Shown: positions 52,423-60,401 of the stretch, in pieces | Position numbering within the stretch: the first letter of the stretch is position 1 | How the letters are laid out: each line of letters opens with the position of its first letter | From: Parapedobacter composti | Lineage (GTDB): Bacteria; Bacteroidota; Bacteroidia; Sphingobacteriales; Sphingobacteriaceae | Direction: 5' to 3' | Length of the DNA stretch: 62,773 bases | Assembly (NCBI RefSeq): GCF_900112315.1 | Contig: NZ_FOLL01000023.1 | Span: 1 to 62,773 of the forward strand | Program-made: the position numbers and the translations under genes | Notes under the pieces: generated by a model | What the model was told of the DNA's origin: nothing | Seen by the model: the letters and a program-made list of their open reading frames with translations, nothing else | Database searches by the model: none

Positions 52423-53151
52423 CTAAGGCCACGACGTCTCGCGCATGGGCAGGACCATGATTTCCGGAATGACCGTTTCATCGGGCTGTGAGAGTACATA
52501 ACGGACGGTATCGGCTACGTTGGCCGGATCCTGCAGTAAATTCGTATCAATGTCAGGAAAGCGTTCCAACAGGAATGGGGTTTTCATGCCACCAGCAATA
52601 ACAGCGGTTACCTTGATGTTTTCCTTCCGCCCTTCTACATGCAAGGCGTGGCTGAAGCCCAGCAGCCCCCATTTGCTGGCATGGTAAGGGGAGGCGTTGG
52701 CCCATGCGCGTTTGCTGGCCGTAGATACGATATTGACGATATGCCCGCGACCGTTTTTCTTCAGGTAAGGAAACGCTGTTTTTGATACCAGAAACGGTCC
52801 CCGGAGGTTAACGCTCATCACGCGGTCCCACTCTTCCACGCTGAGTTCTTCAATGGATTTCGTGTAGTCTACCCCTGCGTTGTTGATGACCACGTCAAGC
52901 CGTCCGAATTCCGATACGGCTTGGTCCATGACGTCCCGTATGTGCGCATCGTCGCTGACGTCCATGACATAGCCCTTGGCGTTGCAGCCCGCCTCGCGCA
53001 GGGCTTCAGCTGTTTCGTCCAGATCCGCCTCGTTGATGTCGGTTAAAATAATCGCTGCACCATCGTCAGACAGCTTTTTGCAGATGGCAGCGCCAAGGCC
53101 CCGGCCGGCGCCGGTAACCAGTACCACTTTATCAGTTAATGCACTCATCAT
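52423..53151 (-). CDS. SDR-family oxidoreductase
   Basis: 242 residues (the first Met may be spurious). Classical short-chain dehydrogenase: VTGAGRGLGAAICKKL cofactor motif, NNAG in VVINNAGVDY, the catalytic Ser in IVSTASKRAW and YHASK (Tyr/Lys) later. Lies 20 nt downstream of the glycosyltransferase on the same strand and might belong to that unit. Convergent with the MFS gene. Confidence 0.92.
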   Translation of the reverse strand: MMSALTDKVVLVTGAGRGLGAAICKKLSDDGAAIILTDINEADLDETAEALREAGCNAKGYVMDVSDDAHIRDVMDQAVSEFGRLDVVINNAGVDYTKSIEELSVEEWDRVMSVNLRGPFLVSKTAFPYLKKNGRGHIVNIVSTASKRAWANASPYHASKWGLLGFSHALHVEGRKENIKVTAVIAGGMKTPFLLERFPDIDTNLLQDPANVADTVRYVLSQPDETVIPEIMVLPMRETSWP

Positions 53152-53170
53152 GTATACGTTATGTTGCTTA

Positions 53171-54154
53171 CTAATTAATTAATGTCTTAGAACGGTTAGC
53201 CGTGACCTGGCGGAAAGCCTCCAGCCAATCCTGCGCGAAGCGTGAAATATTGAATTTTTGCAGGGCCGCCGTTCGCGCGCCCTCCCCGAGCCGTGCGGCC
53301 AATGCAGGATCGGCCAGCAGCTGCTGCATATGGGCGATGAGCGGGCGCGTATCCGTATGGATGAACCCCGAAACACCGTTTTCTATGGTCACTGCCATTT
53401 CTGTGGTGGCCAGGCCGACTACCGGGAGCCCCACTTGCATGGCCTCGCATACCGCCAATCCGAGGCTGGTATACCGGATGGGATTGAAGAAAAATCGGTA
53501 TTCAGCGATAAATTCCGGAAGCTTATCGGGCGGGATCTCGCCCAGCCCGCCAACCTCTTCGGCACCCATGCCCACCAAATCAAGCGGTACATGCTCCCGC
53601 ATTTCCTGGAAAATATCCAATCCCAACCGCCGTCCCCGTGTTGCAATATTATTGATAACCACCACGCCCTTCCGCTTGTGCCCGGTATACCGCACATTAG
53701 GCGGGATAACCACCCCGTGTTCGATGACCGTTGTCGGCGTGCGGTTGTTATCCCACATCAACCTGTTGAAATGGGTTACATGCACCAGCAGCATATCCGG
53801 GTCGTCCACCGGATGCCGCGTATCCGTGGGCACTTCCCGTGGCGGATCGTGCTCCAGGTAGATGCGAGGCAACTCCCGCTGCGCGGGGCTGAGCAGCTCA
53901 TATTGGTCTTCCAGGTAATTCGTTCTGGACTGGAACAGGATCACGTCGAATGCCATATGCTTCACGTCGTCGGCATCCACTTCATGGACATTCGGGCCCC
54001 AGTTGAAGGCACCCGATCGTCCGCCATAACCCGATGGCCTGCCGGGCTTGACGGGTATGTAAAACTGGCAGGGAACCTGTGTGAGGTAGTACAGGTAATT
54101 GCCGTGGACATGCCAGGTTAATACGTTAAGTGATGTATCAGGGTGTACTTGCAT
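53171..54154 (-). CDS. GT-B glycosyltransferase (GT4-like)
   Basis: 327 residues. N-terminal half LTWHVHGNYLYYLTQVPCQF; C-terminal half contains RGRRLGLDIFQEM, LVGMGAEEVGGLGEIP, the donor-binding EYRFFFNPIRYTSLGLAVCEAMQVGLPVV (two Glu seven residues apart) and IENGVSGF. Overlaps the GT9 gene by 17 nt. Acceptor and donor unknown. Confidence 0.87.
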   Translation of the reverse strand: MQVHPDTSLNVLTWHVHGNYLYYLTQVPCQFYIPVKPGRPSGYGGRSGAFNWGPNVHEVDADDVKHMAFDVILFQSRTNYLEDQYELLSPAQRELPRIYLEHDPPREVPTDTRHPVDDPDMLLVHVTHFNRLMWDNNRTPTTVIEHGVVIPPNVRYTGHKRKGVVVINNIATRGRRLGLDIFQEMREHVPLDLVGMGAEEVGGLGEIPPDKLPEFIAEYRFFFNPIRYTSLGLAVCEAMQVGLPVVGLATTEMAVTIENGVSGFIHTDTRPLIAHMQQLLADPALAARLGEGARTAALQKFNISRFAQDWLEAFRQVTANRSKTLIN

Positions 54155-55277
54155 GATCGGTGGTGTTACTGCTATAATGATTGTTGCTGCTTACCGTAGA
54201 TGTTGGCGGCAATAGCTCTTCGGCCCGTACGGTTACCTCCGTTACGGTGATGTCGTTTATGAATGAAAAACGATGATCACAATCCGGCATTTTCGGTTCA
54301 AAAGGGTGCGGCGAGTTGGGTACCGTTCCGCATTGGGGGCACTCCATGGTCCATGAGATTACCGGCCGGTGATTGCGCAGCATCACCGGCCCCCAATTGA
54401 TAAGGTTGGGCGCCCAAAAGAGACCCACCGTTTTGGCACCTACCGCCCGCGCCAGGTGCAGCGGCCCGGTATCGTTGGAAATCACCAGCACGCTGCCCGC
54501 CAGTACGGCACCGAGGCCACCGAGGGATAGCTGGGTACAGGCGTGTGCTTCTTGACGCATCTGCATGCCAGACAAGATATCGGCGATTGCGGTATTTTCT
54601 TCTTCGTTGCCGGTGAAAAGTACAGTATATCCCTTGCGGGCCATTACGTCGCCCAGAGCGGTGAACTTTTCCGCCGGCCAGCGCCGCCGGATGTCCTGCG
54701 CTCCGGAATGAAGTACTACATAGGGCTTTCTGACGGCAAAACTGGAGAGTACCTGCCGCGCTTCTTCCCAATCGGTTTCCAGCAGGCGGACTTCCGGTTC
54801 CAGCTTTACTGGAGGTGCCCCGACGGACGCAACTGCCTCCAAGTAGCGCAGCGTTTCGTTCTGGTAATAATAATACGGGATACCCTTATCAATAGGGGCG
54901 GCTTCCGGACAGGTATGCCCTACCGTGATCCGCGCGCCCAGTTGGTTAATGAACGCATTAGACGCGATGCCTCTGCCCTGAAAGTGGATGGCCAAGTCGA
55001 ACCCTTCTTCGCGCATGGCTGCAAAGAACTGCTGCAACTCATCAGCATCGGGCCATATCCCTGGTTCTTCACGGATATTTTTACAAACGGGAACCACCAC
55101 CACCCGGTCTACGGGGGTACGGCTTCCCCGGAGGAAATCGGCATGCCAGGGTTTGCCGAGCAGTACAAGTTCCGCTTTGGGATAAGCCGCCTTAACGGCG
55201 GTTATGGCCGGCAATGCAACGATGAAGTCGCCCAGTCCATTAGCGCGCAGGATGGCGATTTTCCGGATGTTTTTCAT
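54138..55277 (-). CDS. family 9 glycosyltransferase (heptosyltransferase-like)
   Basis: 379 residues from MKNIRKIAILRANGLGDFIV. GT9 hallmarks: ILRANGLGDFIVALPAI at the N terminus, ELVLLGKPWHADFLRG, HSGAQDIRRRWPAEKFTALGDVMARKG, LFTGNEEE, VISNDTGPLHLARAVGAKTVGLF and a Cys-rich tail (MECPQCGTVP). Transfers a heptose or related sugar to lipopolysaccharide-like acceptors. Overlaps the next glycosyltransferase by 17 nt. Confidence 0.92.
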   Translation of the reverse strand: MKNIRKIAILRANGLGDFIVALPAITAVKAAYPKAELVLLGKPWHADFLRGSRTPVDRVVVVPVCKNIREEPGIWPDADELQQFFAAMREEGFDLAIHFQGRGIASNAFINQLGARITVGHTCPEAAPIDKGIPYYYYQNETLRYLEAVASVGAPPVKLEPEVRLLETDWEEARQVLSSFAVRKPYVVLHSGAQDIRRRWPAEKFTALGDVMARKGYTVLFTGNEEENTAIADILSGMQMRQEAHACTQLSLGGLGAVLAGSVLVISNDTGPLHLARAVGAKTVGLFWAPNLINWGPVMLRNHRPVISWTMECPQCGTVPNSPHPFEPKMPDCDHRFSFINDITVTEVTVRAEELLPPTSTVSSNNHYSSNTTDHASTP

Positions 55278-55315
55278 TAACGGTAGATCCATCAGTATCG
55301 GTCAACACTTGCCAG

Positions 55316-55759
55316 TTAACTTTGTTTGCATGTTCCTATCAAGGTGGCCGTTTCCAGCAGGTGCCCCTGCATGGCATTGAGTACCTCATCAGGTTCGGAT
55401 TCCGGAGGGAGGTCCAGCATGGTGTCCAGCGCGTACAGCCGGAACCAGTAATGGTGCGTGCCGGAGAAGTATTTGGGGCAGGGGCCTTCATATCCGAAAG
55501 TATGGTTATTGCATAATCCTTCGGTGCCGCCCGCCGGAACGGTTCCTTCCGCGACGGAGGTGGTGGCAGGAGGGATGTTGAATACATGCCAATGCCGCCA
55601 AGGTGCAGGGGTGGCGTCAACGTCTTCCACTATCAGGACGAGGCTTTTGGCCGCTGAGGGGACATAATGGAAGGTAAAAGGGGGGCTGATGTTTAATCCC
55701 ATGCAGGTATAGCGCACGGGGATTTCCTGGTCGTTTTCAAATGTGCTGGTTATTTCCAT
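55316..55759 (-). CDS. YbhB/YbcL-type PEBP-like protein
   Basis: 147 residues from MEITSTFENDQEIPVRYTCMG; the ORF start at 55804 adds 15 implausible residues. PEBP fold: NISPPFTF (short of the usual SPPL), LIVEDVDATPAPWRHWHVFNIPP with the DPDAP-like and HW motifs, and GPCPKYFSGTHHYWFRLYALD. Phosphatidylethanolamine-binding/Raf-kinase-inhibitor family; bacterial function unclear. Probably last or separate gene beside the glycosyltransferases. Confidence 0.9.
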   Translation of the reverse strand: MEITSTFENDQEIPVRYTCMGLNISPPFTFHYVPSAAKSLVLIVEDVDATPAPWRHWHVFNIPPATTSVAEGTVPAGGTEGLCNNHTFGYEGPCPKYFSGTHHYWFRLYALDTMLDLPPESEPDEVLNAMQGHLLETATLIGTCKQS

Positions 55760-55890
55760 ATTCGTGCTAACAACGCGATGCACAAATGGTTGGCAGCAAC
55801 GCATGTAAAATTTGATCGGCCTTGGCCTTCAAACCACGAATATGCCCAGTGTGGAACGGAGGCAGCTAGATAACACGCGGCGTCTGCAAA

Positions 55891-56883
55891 TCAGTCGTAA
55901 AACGACTTTTCGAATGACGCAAATTCCCCACGTTTCAGTACCAAACGCGTAAATCCGGCATAGAGGAAGCCTACACCATAGCCGATAAGTTGCACATAGC
56001 TTGTTAGGATGGCGAGTAAGCCCACCCATGGGTTTCCTGTTTTTAGGCACGCATCGAAGAAGATAAAGGCGGCGTGGGTAAATATGGGCAGTAAAAAGTA
56101 TGGCGATACCAGCAGCGCCAGCACCAACAGGACGACAACGCCAACGGTAAAAACCGCTGGGGCCGTATGCACAACCTTGAGCGATTGTGGATGCCGCTTG
56201 TAAAGGTTAATTCTTGCGACGCCGGAATTAAAAACCTGCCTGAAAAAACGCTGTAGATTCGTGCGGCGCCGATGATAGACATAGGCATCCTTTATCAGTT
56301 GGGTACGGAATCCCGCTTTGGCGATCCGTAGGCTCATGTCGATATCCTCGCCAAATCGCATCGGCGAAAACCCTCCGGTTTTTGCAAACACCTCACGGGA
56401 AAACCCCATGTTAAAGCTTCGCGGCTGGAATTTTCCCAATTTCTCGCTTCCGCCGCGGATGCCGCCGGTGGTGAAGAAAGAAGTCATGGAATAATTGATT
56501 GCTTTTTGAAGAGGCGTGAAATCGTCGCGGGCTTGGTCTGGTCCGCCAAAGGCATCGGTATATCGCGCAGCGAGGCGCTGACGCACTGCAGCTACGTATT
56601 GAGGCGGCAATATGCAATCCGAGTCCAAAAAAATAAGGTAATCACCAGTAGCCATGCGGCACCCCACATTCCGCGTTAACCCAGGGCCAGAATTGTCTTT
56701 ATACACATACTTGATGTTCAATCGGTCACGATAAACGTTAACCTCTTGCTCACAGGTGTCCTGCGACCCATCTTCAACAATGACAACCTCAATGGCAGCA
56801 TCGGTTTGATGAACAAGGCTTTCCAGCAACGAACGGACTTCCAGGGGTCTATTGAAAACCGGGATGATAATAGAGATATTCAT
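55891..56883 (-). CDS. family 2 glycosyltransferase with C-terminal membrane segments
   Basis: 330 residues from MNISIIIPVFNRP (ATG at 56937 would add 18 residues). GT-A motifs: IIPVFNRPLEVRSLLESL, VVIVEDGSQD and LIFLDSDCILPP; MRFGEDIDMSLRIAKAGF is the usual ED-containing region. Two or three TM helices at the C terminus (VVHTAPAVFTVGVVVLLVLALLV, GLLAILTSYVQLIGYGVGFLY) anchor it to the inner membrane. Likely another polysaccharide enzyme. Confidence 0.9.
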   Translation of the reverse strand: MNISIIIPVFNRPLEVRSLLESLVHQTDAAIEVVIVEDGSQDTCEQEVNVYRDRLNIKYVYKDNSGPGLTRNVGCRMATGDYLIFLDSDCILPPQYVAAVRQRLAARYTDAFGGPDQARDDFTPLQKAINYSMTSFFTTGGIRGGSEKLGKFQPRSFNMGFSREVFAKTGGFSPMRFGEDIDMSLRIAKAGFRTQLIKDAYVYHRRRTNLQRFFRQVFNSGVARINLYKRHPQSLKVVHTAPAVFTVGVVVLLVLALLVSPYFLLPIFTHAAFIFFDACLKTGNPWVGLLAILTSYVQLIGYGVGFLYAGFTRLVLKRGEFASFEKSFYD

Positions 56884-56943
56884 GCCAGATTTTTGGGCTA
56901 AGCGGTGTATGTCATATAGATATTCGCAATTCGGCATTATTTA

Positions 56944-56979
56944 AAAAGCCATCCAACCGGATGGCTTTTGTTTATTTTT
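56944..56979. terminator. perfect hairpin with T-tracts on both sides
   Basis: AAAAGCCATCC (56944-56954), loop AACC, GGATGGCTTTT (56959-56969), then GTTTATTTTTTC on the plus strand and T5 on the minus. It has terminator shape in both directions. On the minus strand it directly follows the stop of the tiny frame at 56972-57058. Confidence 0.75.
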
Positions 56980-57058
56980 TCTTCATCAAAGTCTGCAAAT
57001 CTTCCGTTTTCCCAGCCCCCGAAATCAGTAACTGATTTGACAAACGTTTCAGTTGCAA
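56972..57058 (-). CDS. possible 28-residue small protein or gene tail
   Basis: From a TTG at 57056-57058 the minus strand reads LQLKRLSNQLLISGAGKTED then LQTLMKKK and stop, with the strong hairpin after it. A full-consensus -7 box TATATTTG (complement of 57070-57077) lies 12 nt upstream of the TTG. Promoter, frame and terminator together suggest a small gene, but the residue string could also be the C terminus of a lost gene. Confidence 0.25.
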   Translation of the reverse strand: MQLKRLSNQLLISGAGKTEDLQTLMKKK

Positions 57059-57192
57059 TTGTTACTTTGCAAATATAAGCGTTTTTGATAGTTTTCCATA
57101 TGATTTGAACGTAATTACAGCATTTCGCTTTAATGTAGCCTCGGCGGGTTTGCAGAGCGAAAAGGGATGGTCTACCTTATCACCACCTTTGC

Positions 57193-57300
57193 AGTTCAGG
57201 GTTGAAGTTCCTGGAACAGTCCAATAACGTTGCCTGCCGGGTCGCTAAACCTGGCGAAGATACCTAGGGCAGGATCGGTGGTCGGCGATCCGGCCTTGGT
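57193..57300 (-). pseudogene. C-terminal fragment of a VOC/glyoxalase-family protein
   Basis: Minus-strand reading ...LGIFARFSDPAGNVIGLFQE plus LQP and stop. The pattern F..F.DPAGN.IGLFQ is the conserved last strand and metal ligand (Glu) of vicinal-oxygen-chelate proteins. Nothing upstream belongs to the same protein, so it is a 35-residue remnant fused at its 5' side to an unrelated plus-strand fragment. Confidence 0.7.
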
Positions 57301-57643
57301 GGTCAACACCATCGAATACGAGGATAAATATGAGCGACTGCGGGGATATGGCTACCTGTTCGGCTATCCGGGTTATGCGGTAGACTTTTTCGTGGATGCC
57401 TTTCACCGTTCGGATACCAGCGGCAAACACGTGGAACGGGATTTCTTTCAGATTCCGGTATATACCCGGGATGATGGACATTTTGTGTATGCCATTCCAA
57501 AAGGGCACGTACCATCGGCAGAGCGGGACTCGGTCCTCTACCGTCGTGCTGTGCAGGTGCTTGAATCCTACCGGAAAATCCGTCCCAAGTACCTGAACCG
57601 TGACAGCACGGTCAGGGCGGCCCAGCTGCTGCGCGATTTATAG
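57290..57643 (+). pseudogene. 3' fragment of an unidentified protein
   Basis: From about 57290 the plus strand reads a coherent protein-like frame (VVNTIEYEDKYERLRGYGYL, later HVERDFFQIPVYTRDDGHFV and VYAIPKGH). It ends in an in-frame TAG at 57641-57643; the same frame continues open for another 34 codons (ISLQRKYIAELEDKLKRLE) to a TAA at 57747-57749. The first 20 residues of the longest ORF are antisense to the VOC remnant, so there is no genuine start. Family not recognised. Confidence 0.5.
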
Positions 57644-57779
57644 GTATCCGGCCTTGTGCCGGACGTCAACAGGAAAGGCGAAATTATATCCCTGCAACGG
57701 AAGTACATTGCTGAATTGGAGGATAAGTTGAAGCGTTTGGAGAGGGGGTAAGCGCAATTGGCAATTTCAAATTTGACAA

Positions 57780-57806
57780 TAGGGCTGCCTTTTGGACAGC
57801 CCTTTA
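57780..57806. terminator. bidirectional terminator between converging units
   Basis: AGGGCTG (57781-57787) with CAGCCCT (57797-57803), plus CC/GG inner pairs and a TTTT loop, followed by TTAAAA. Serves the minus-strand membrane gene (stop at 57810) and anything coming from the left. Confidence 0.6.
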
Positions 57807-57809
57807 AAA

Positions 57810-58520
57810 TCATAGTATTTGGCTGTTGTTGTTTTGATTAGCCTTTAAACCTGCTGATACACTACTTATTAGAGTAGTAAAAAATAGATATATACCTAAA
57901 AGCAACCCCCAAACAGCAAGCACCGTGCACGATTTCCCATATAGGCTGTCCCAATTGTACATGATGTTATTGCAAACACCGTAGACAACAAATAATAAGG
58001 GAACTATTTGGATTACCAAAATGGGGATGCCAGTTATTAAAAACTTAAATATGGCGGAGATGCAACTCTTGTCCCTTCCTTTGATATTCATAATCTCATA
58101 TATCGGCCTGTAAGGAATAATCAAATGCGTGATATAGTCCAATCCGTGTGAATTTTTCGCTGGACTTCCAAATTCTGTGCGGATCAATCGGGCGAAAGCC
58201 ATTTTATACGCAAGCTCTAAATCATTTCGATAGAACATTTGTTTAACATAAAACACAAATAGAATTGCAATCAAAGCGGGAATAGCTTGCCCGACCAACC
58301 TTAAATCGTTGATGCTGATACCAAGCAAGCTAATTGTAGTAGTTTCGTCTGAGGGTGATACAATTAAAAAATAAATGACCACCAAACCGAACATCCATTT
58401 GTTGTACAAATTCAATCTGGCGGAGGATTTGTTTAAAGAGTCAAAAACCCGATTTTCAAATAATCGTAAGTCTTTTTCTTCTGCCGTAGCTATAAAATTT
58501 TCAATTACGGGATTAACCAT
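57810..58520 (-). CDS. four-TM membrane protein of unknown family
   Basis: 236 residues. Cytosolic N terminus of about 40 charged residues, TM helices near 43-56 (WMFGLVVIYFLIV), 78-98 (AIPALIAILFVFYVKQMF), 162-186 (FKFLITGIPILVIQIVPLLFVV) and 204-222 (VLAVWGLLLGIYLFFTTLI). No motif recognised. It is the third gene of an operon with the Xre-ImmA/IrrE and PIN genes (18-nt gap after PIN). In such a unit it could be a membrane effector or an accessory. AT-rich, unlike the core genome to the left. Confidence 0.7.
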   Translation of the reverse strand: MVNPVIENFIATAEEKDLRLFENRVFDSLNKSSARLNLYNKWMFGLVVIYFLIVSPSDETTTISLLGISINDLRLVGQAIPALIAILFVFYVKQMFYRNDLELAYKMAFARLIRTEFGSPAKNSHGLDYITHLIIPYRPIYEIMNIKGRDKSCISAIFKFLITGIPILVIQIVPLLFVVYGVCNNIMYNWDSLYGKSCTVLAVWGLLLGIYLFFTTLISSVSAGLKANQNNNSQIL

Positions 58521-58538
58521 GGTGTAAGACGAGGCTAA

Positions 58539-59045
58539 TTAATTCCATATTTTCAATCGGATATTCATTTCCTTCAACAGCACTGCGTTGTTCTGGTAGA
58601 TATAATTGCTTGTCATGAGTTGCCGGAGTTTGGATGCCGCCACCGCTGGGATAACCCGGTTTTGGGCGATGAGTTCATCCAATATCCATAGCATCCCGTG
58701 GTACTCAATCGAACTCCTTTTCGCATAGTTACGCACGGCTTTATCGCTGCTAAGCACCATGGCCCCTAACTGTACAGCCAAATACAACACCGTGCAATCC
58801 ATTTCAGACAAGCCCCGTGGATAACCAACCTGATGAATGGCGATACGGTCGTTGTGCTGGATGGTGTGCACCGTGAGCTTGCCCATGGACTGGTAAGCGG
58901 AAAGCAAATGTTGCTGCTCGTCGTTCAATTCGTTAAACACGTCCAATGACGTATGTACCTCGATGTCCAGCTCGAAGAACGGCACCACTAATTCCAGTAG
59001 GTGCAGGTCGATGAAAATACAGGCGTCGGTGATGGCAAGCTTCAT
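58539..59045 (-). CDS. PIN-domain ribonuclease-like protein
   Basis: 168 residues. The acidic tetrad of the PIN fold can be placed: Asp7 (ITDACIFID), Glu39 (DVFNEL), Asp83 (LSEMDCTVLYLA) and Asp101 (VLSSDKAVRNYA). Metal-dependent RNases of this type act as toxins of type II toxin-antitoxin systems or as defence nucleases. It follows the Xre-ImmA/IrrE gene by 8 nt; that pairing (HTH-peptidase with PIN-like partner) is known from predicted toxin-antitoxin catalogues. Confidence 0.82.
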   Translation of the reverse strand: MKLAITDACIFIDLHLLELVVPFFELDIEVHTSLDVFNELNDEQQHLLSAYQSMGKLTVHTIQHNDRIAIHQVGYPRGLSEMDCTVLYLAVQLGAMVLSSDKAVRNYAKRSSIEYHGMLWILDELIAQNRVIPAVAASKLRQLMTSNYIYQNNAVLLKEMNIRLKIWN

Positions 59046-59053
59046 TGTCTAAC

Positions 59054-60112
59054 TTACATAACCAGCGATTGGCTCCTGAAATCGGAGATTTTCATATTCT
59101 TTAATGCAGCCCCTTTACTGACCGAAATAAGTTCCTCTGCCAATGCGCGATAAAGCAATTGATCAAAACGGTTGGATTGCTCCACCCCCTCGTAGGCTAT
59201 CGGCTCTTCCTTTCGCCACCCCATCTGCTTCATCATATTGAAAAACTGGCTGGTGTAATGACTGTTGACAATGCCACACGCATTGGCTCGCATCAATAGG
59301 GCCTGCATGGATATACCGTATTGCTTTTTGATGTTCCCCAGTTCGTTGACCGAAAGGCGTGACCTGTGATTGCCCAATTCTTCGAGTAAAGTACTTTTGG
59401 GCAAGAGCATGGCTCCTGCAAATTGGTGGCAGAGTTTTTCTTTCTGCGTCTCGGTCAGGCTTTCATCAATTTTTAATAATAAGTGGCCCAACTCGTGAAG
59501 GAGAGTGAAACGGACGCGGTCCAGCTTATCCGCAATATTTTTATTGTAGGCGACGATGGGTATAGCATCATTGACCCAGGTCTGCATGCCATCAAAGGAC
59601 ACATCGGCATCAATCTCTACTACCTTGATGTGTTTGTCTTCGAAGAGCTCGGGAATGTTAAAAATCGGGCCGGTACCGAGTTCCCATGCTTGGCGAAGCT
59701 TCATTGATGCTTCTTCAACTTGTTCATGGTGGCTTACCGCGGGAAAATCTTTCAAAGGATTGGTGAATTCCTGGGCAATCCCCAAGATTTCTTCCAACTC
59801 AAGATACCGGGAAAGGTACTCGCGGGTCTGCTCGATGACTTTATGCTCCTCCTTGGCTGGCATTCTTTTGAGCTTCCTGTATTCGATAGCGCCCAACTCC
59901 ACTTTCATCTCCCTGAAAAAATAGTCTGGACGTACATGGAGCACATCGCTCAACAGGGCTATTTTTTCGCTGTCTGGTATGACTTCGCCTTTTTCGTATT
60001 TGTGCAAAGCCTGTTTGGTGACTTTGTTGCCCAACGCATCGGCCAAGCCTTGCAAAGAATACCCATTAAGCAGCCGTGCTGACTTAAATCGATCTGCAAA
60101 TAGTTGATTCAT
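59054..60112 (-). CDS. Xre-HTH / ImmA-IrrE metallopeptidase fusion (COG2856)
   Basis: 352 residues. N-terminal Xre HTH (FADRFKSARLLNGYSLQGLA, KVTKQALHKYEKGEVIPDSE) at about 7-60; ImmA/IrrE zinc-peptidase domain with HELGH at 206-210, inside VRFTLLHELGHLLL, and the following FAGAMLLP typical of the family. C-terminal region about 100 residues. Acts in related systems as a DNA-binding antitoxin or as a protease that cuts a repressor. Starts the operon with PIN and membrane genes; its promoter is at 60165-60194. Confidence 0.92.
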   Translation of the reverse strand: MNQLFADRFKSARLLNGYSLQGLADALGNKVTKQALHKYEKGEVIPDSEKIALLSDVLHVRPDYFFREMKVELGAIEYRKLKRMPAKEEHKVIEQTREYLSRYLELEEILGIAQEFTNPLKDFPAVSHHEQVEEASMKLRQAWELGTGPIFNIPELFEDKHIKVVEIDADVSFDGMQTWVNDAIPIVAYNKNIADKLDRVRFTLLHELGHLLLKIDESLTETQKEKLCHQFAGAMLLPKSTLLEELGNHRSRLSVNELGNIKKQYGISMQALLMRANACGIVNSHYTSQFFNMMKQMGWRKEEPIAYEGVEQSNRFDQLLYRALAEELISVSKGAALKNMKISDFRSQSLVM

Positions 60113-60164
60113 GATTAATTTATCCTTTTATATATGTAAGACAGATAAACTCTTAAAAGGTTTA

Positions 60165-60194
60165 CAAATGTAGTAATAATTCCACATGTGTCAA
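60165..60194 (-). promoter_or_regulatory. promoter of the Xre-ImmA/PIN/membrane operon
   Basis: Minus strand: TTG (complement of 60192-60194), 19 nt, TACATTTG (complement of 60165-60172): full match to the Bacteroidota -33/-7 plan, about 50 nt before the ATG. Confidence 0.65.
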
Positions 60195-60329
60195 CTTAAA
60201 TTGTAAATCTGTCAGACTTTGTCATGAAATTAACAAGACTGATACAGTGACATAATGGCATAATCTGAAAATATCGCTTTAAATATATATCTGGTTTACG
60301 ATTTTATATTAAGGTATAATTTTTGTCAA

Positions 60330-60361
60330 CCAACAATAGTTGGGTGTCGGTGGAGGCCGAC
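60330..60361 (+). promoter_or_regulatory. two adjacent hairpins in the CBASS leader
   Basis: CCAAC-AATA-GTTGG (60330-60343) and GTCGG-TGGAGG-CCGAC (60346-60361) are separated by 2 nt. They stand out from the AT-rich surroundings and lie 40-70 nt before the first CBASS-linked gene. Confidence 0.5.
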
Positions 60362-60401
60362 CCTCTAAAAATAGTTTTTCAAACCAAATATTAAATTGAC
60401 T

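Larger units (their letters stand above)
60113..60401. other. 289-nt divergent regulatory region of the defence island
   Basis: AT-rich. Holds the minus promoter, a spaced inverted pair GACAGAT (60140-60146) and ATCTGTC (60207-60213) that could be an operator of the Xre protein, and two adjacent hairpins on the plus side. Nothing else recognised. Confidence 0.5.

Noticed and set aside
57230..57290. First 20 residues of the plus ORF at 57230
   Set aside because: They are antisense to the VOC-protein remnant, so the ORF start is an artefact of the junction.
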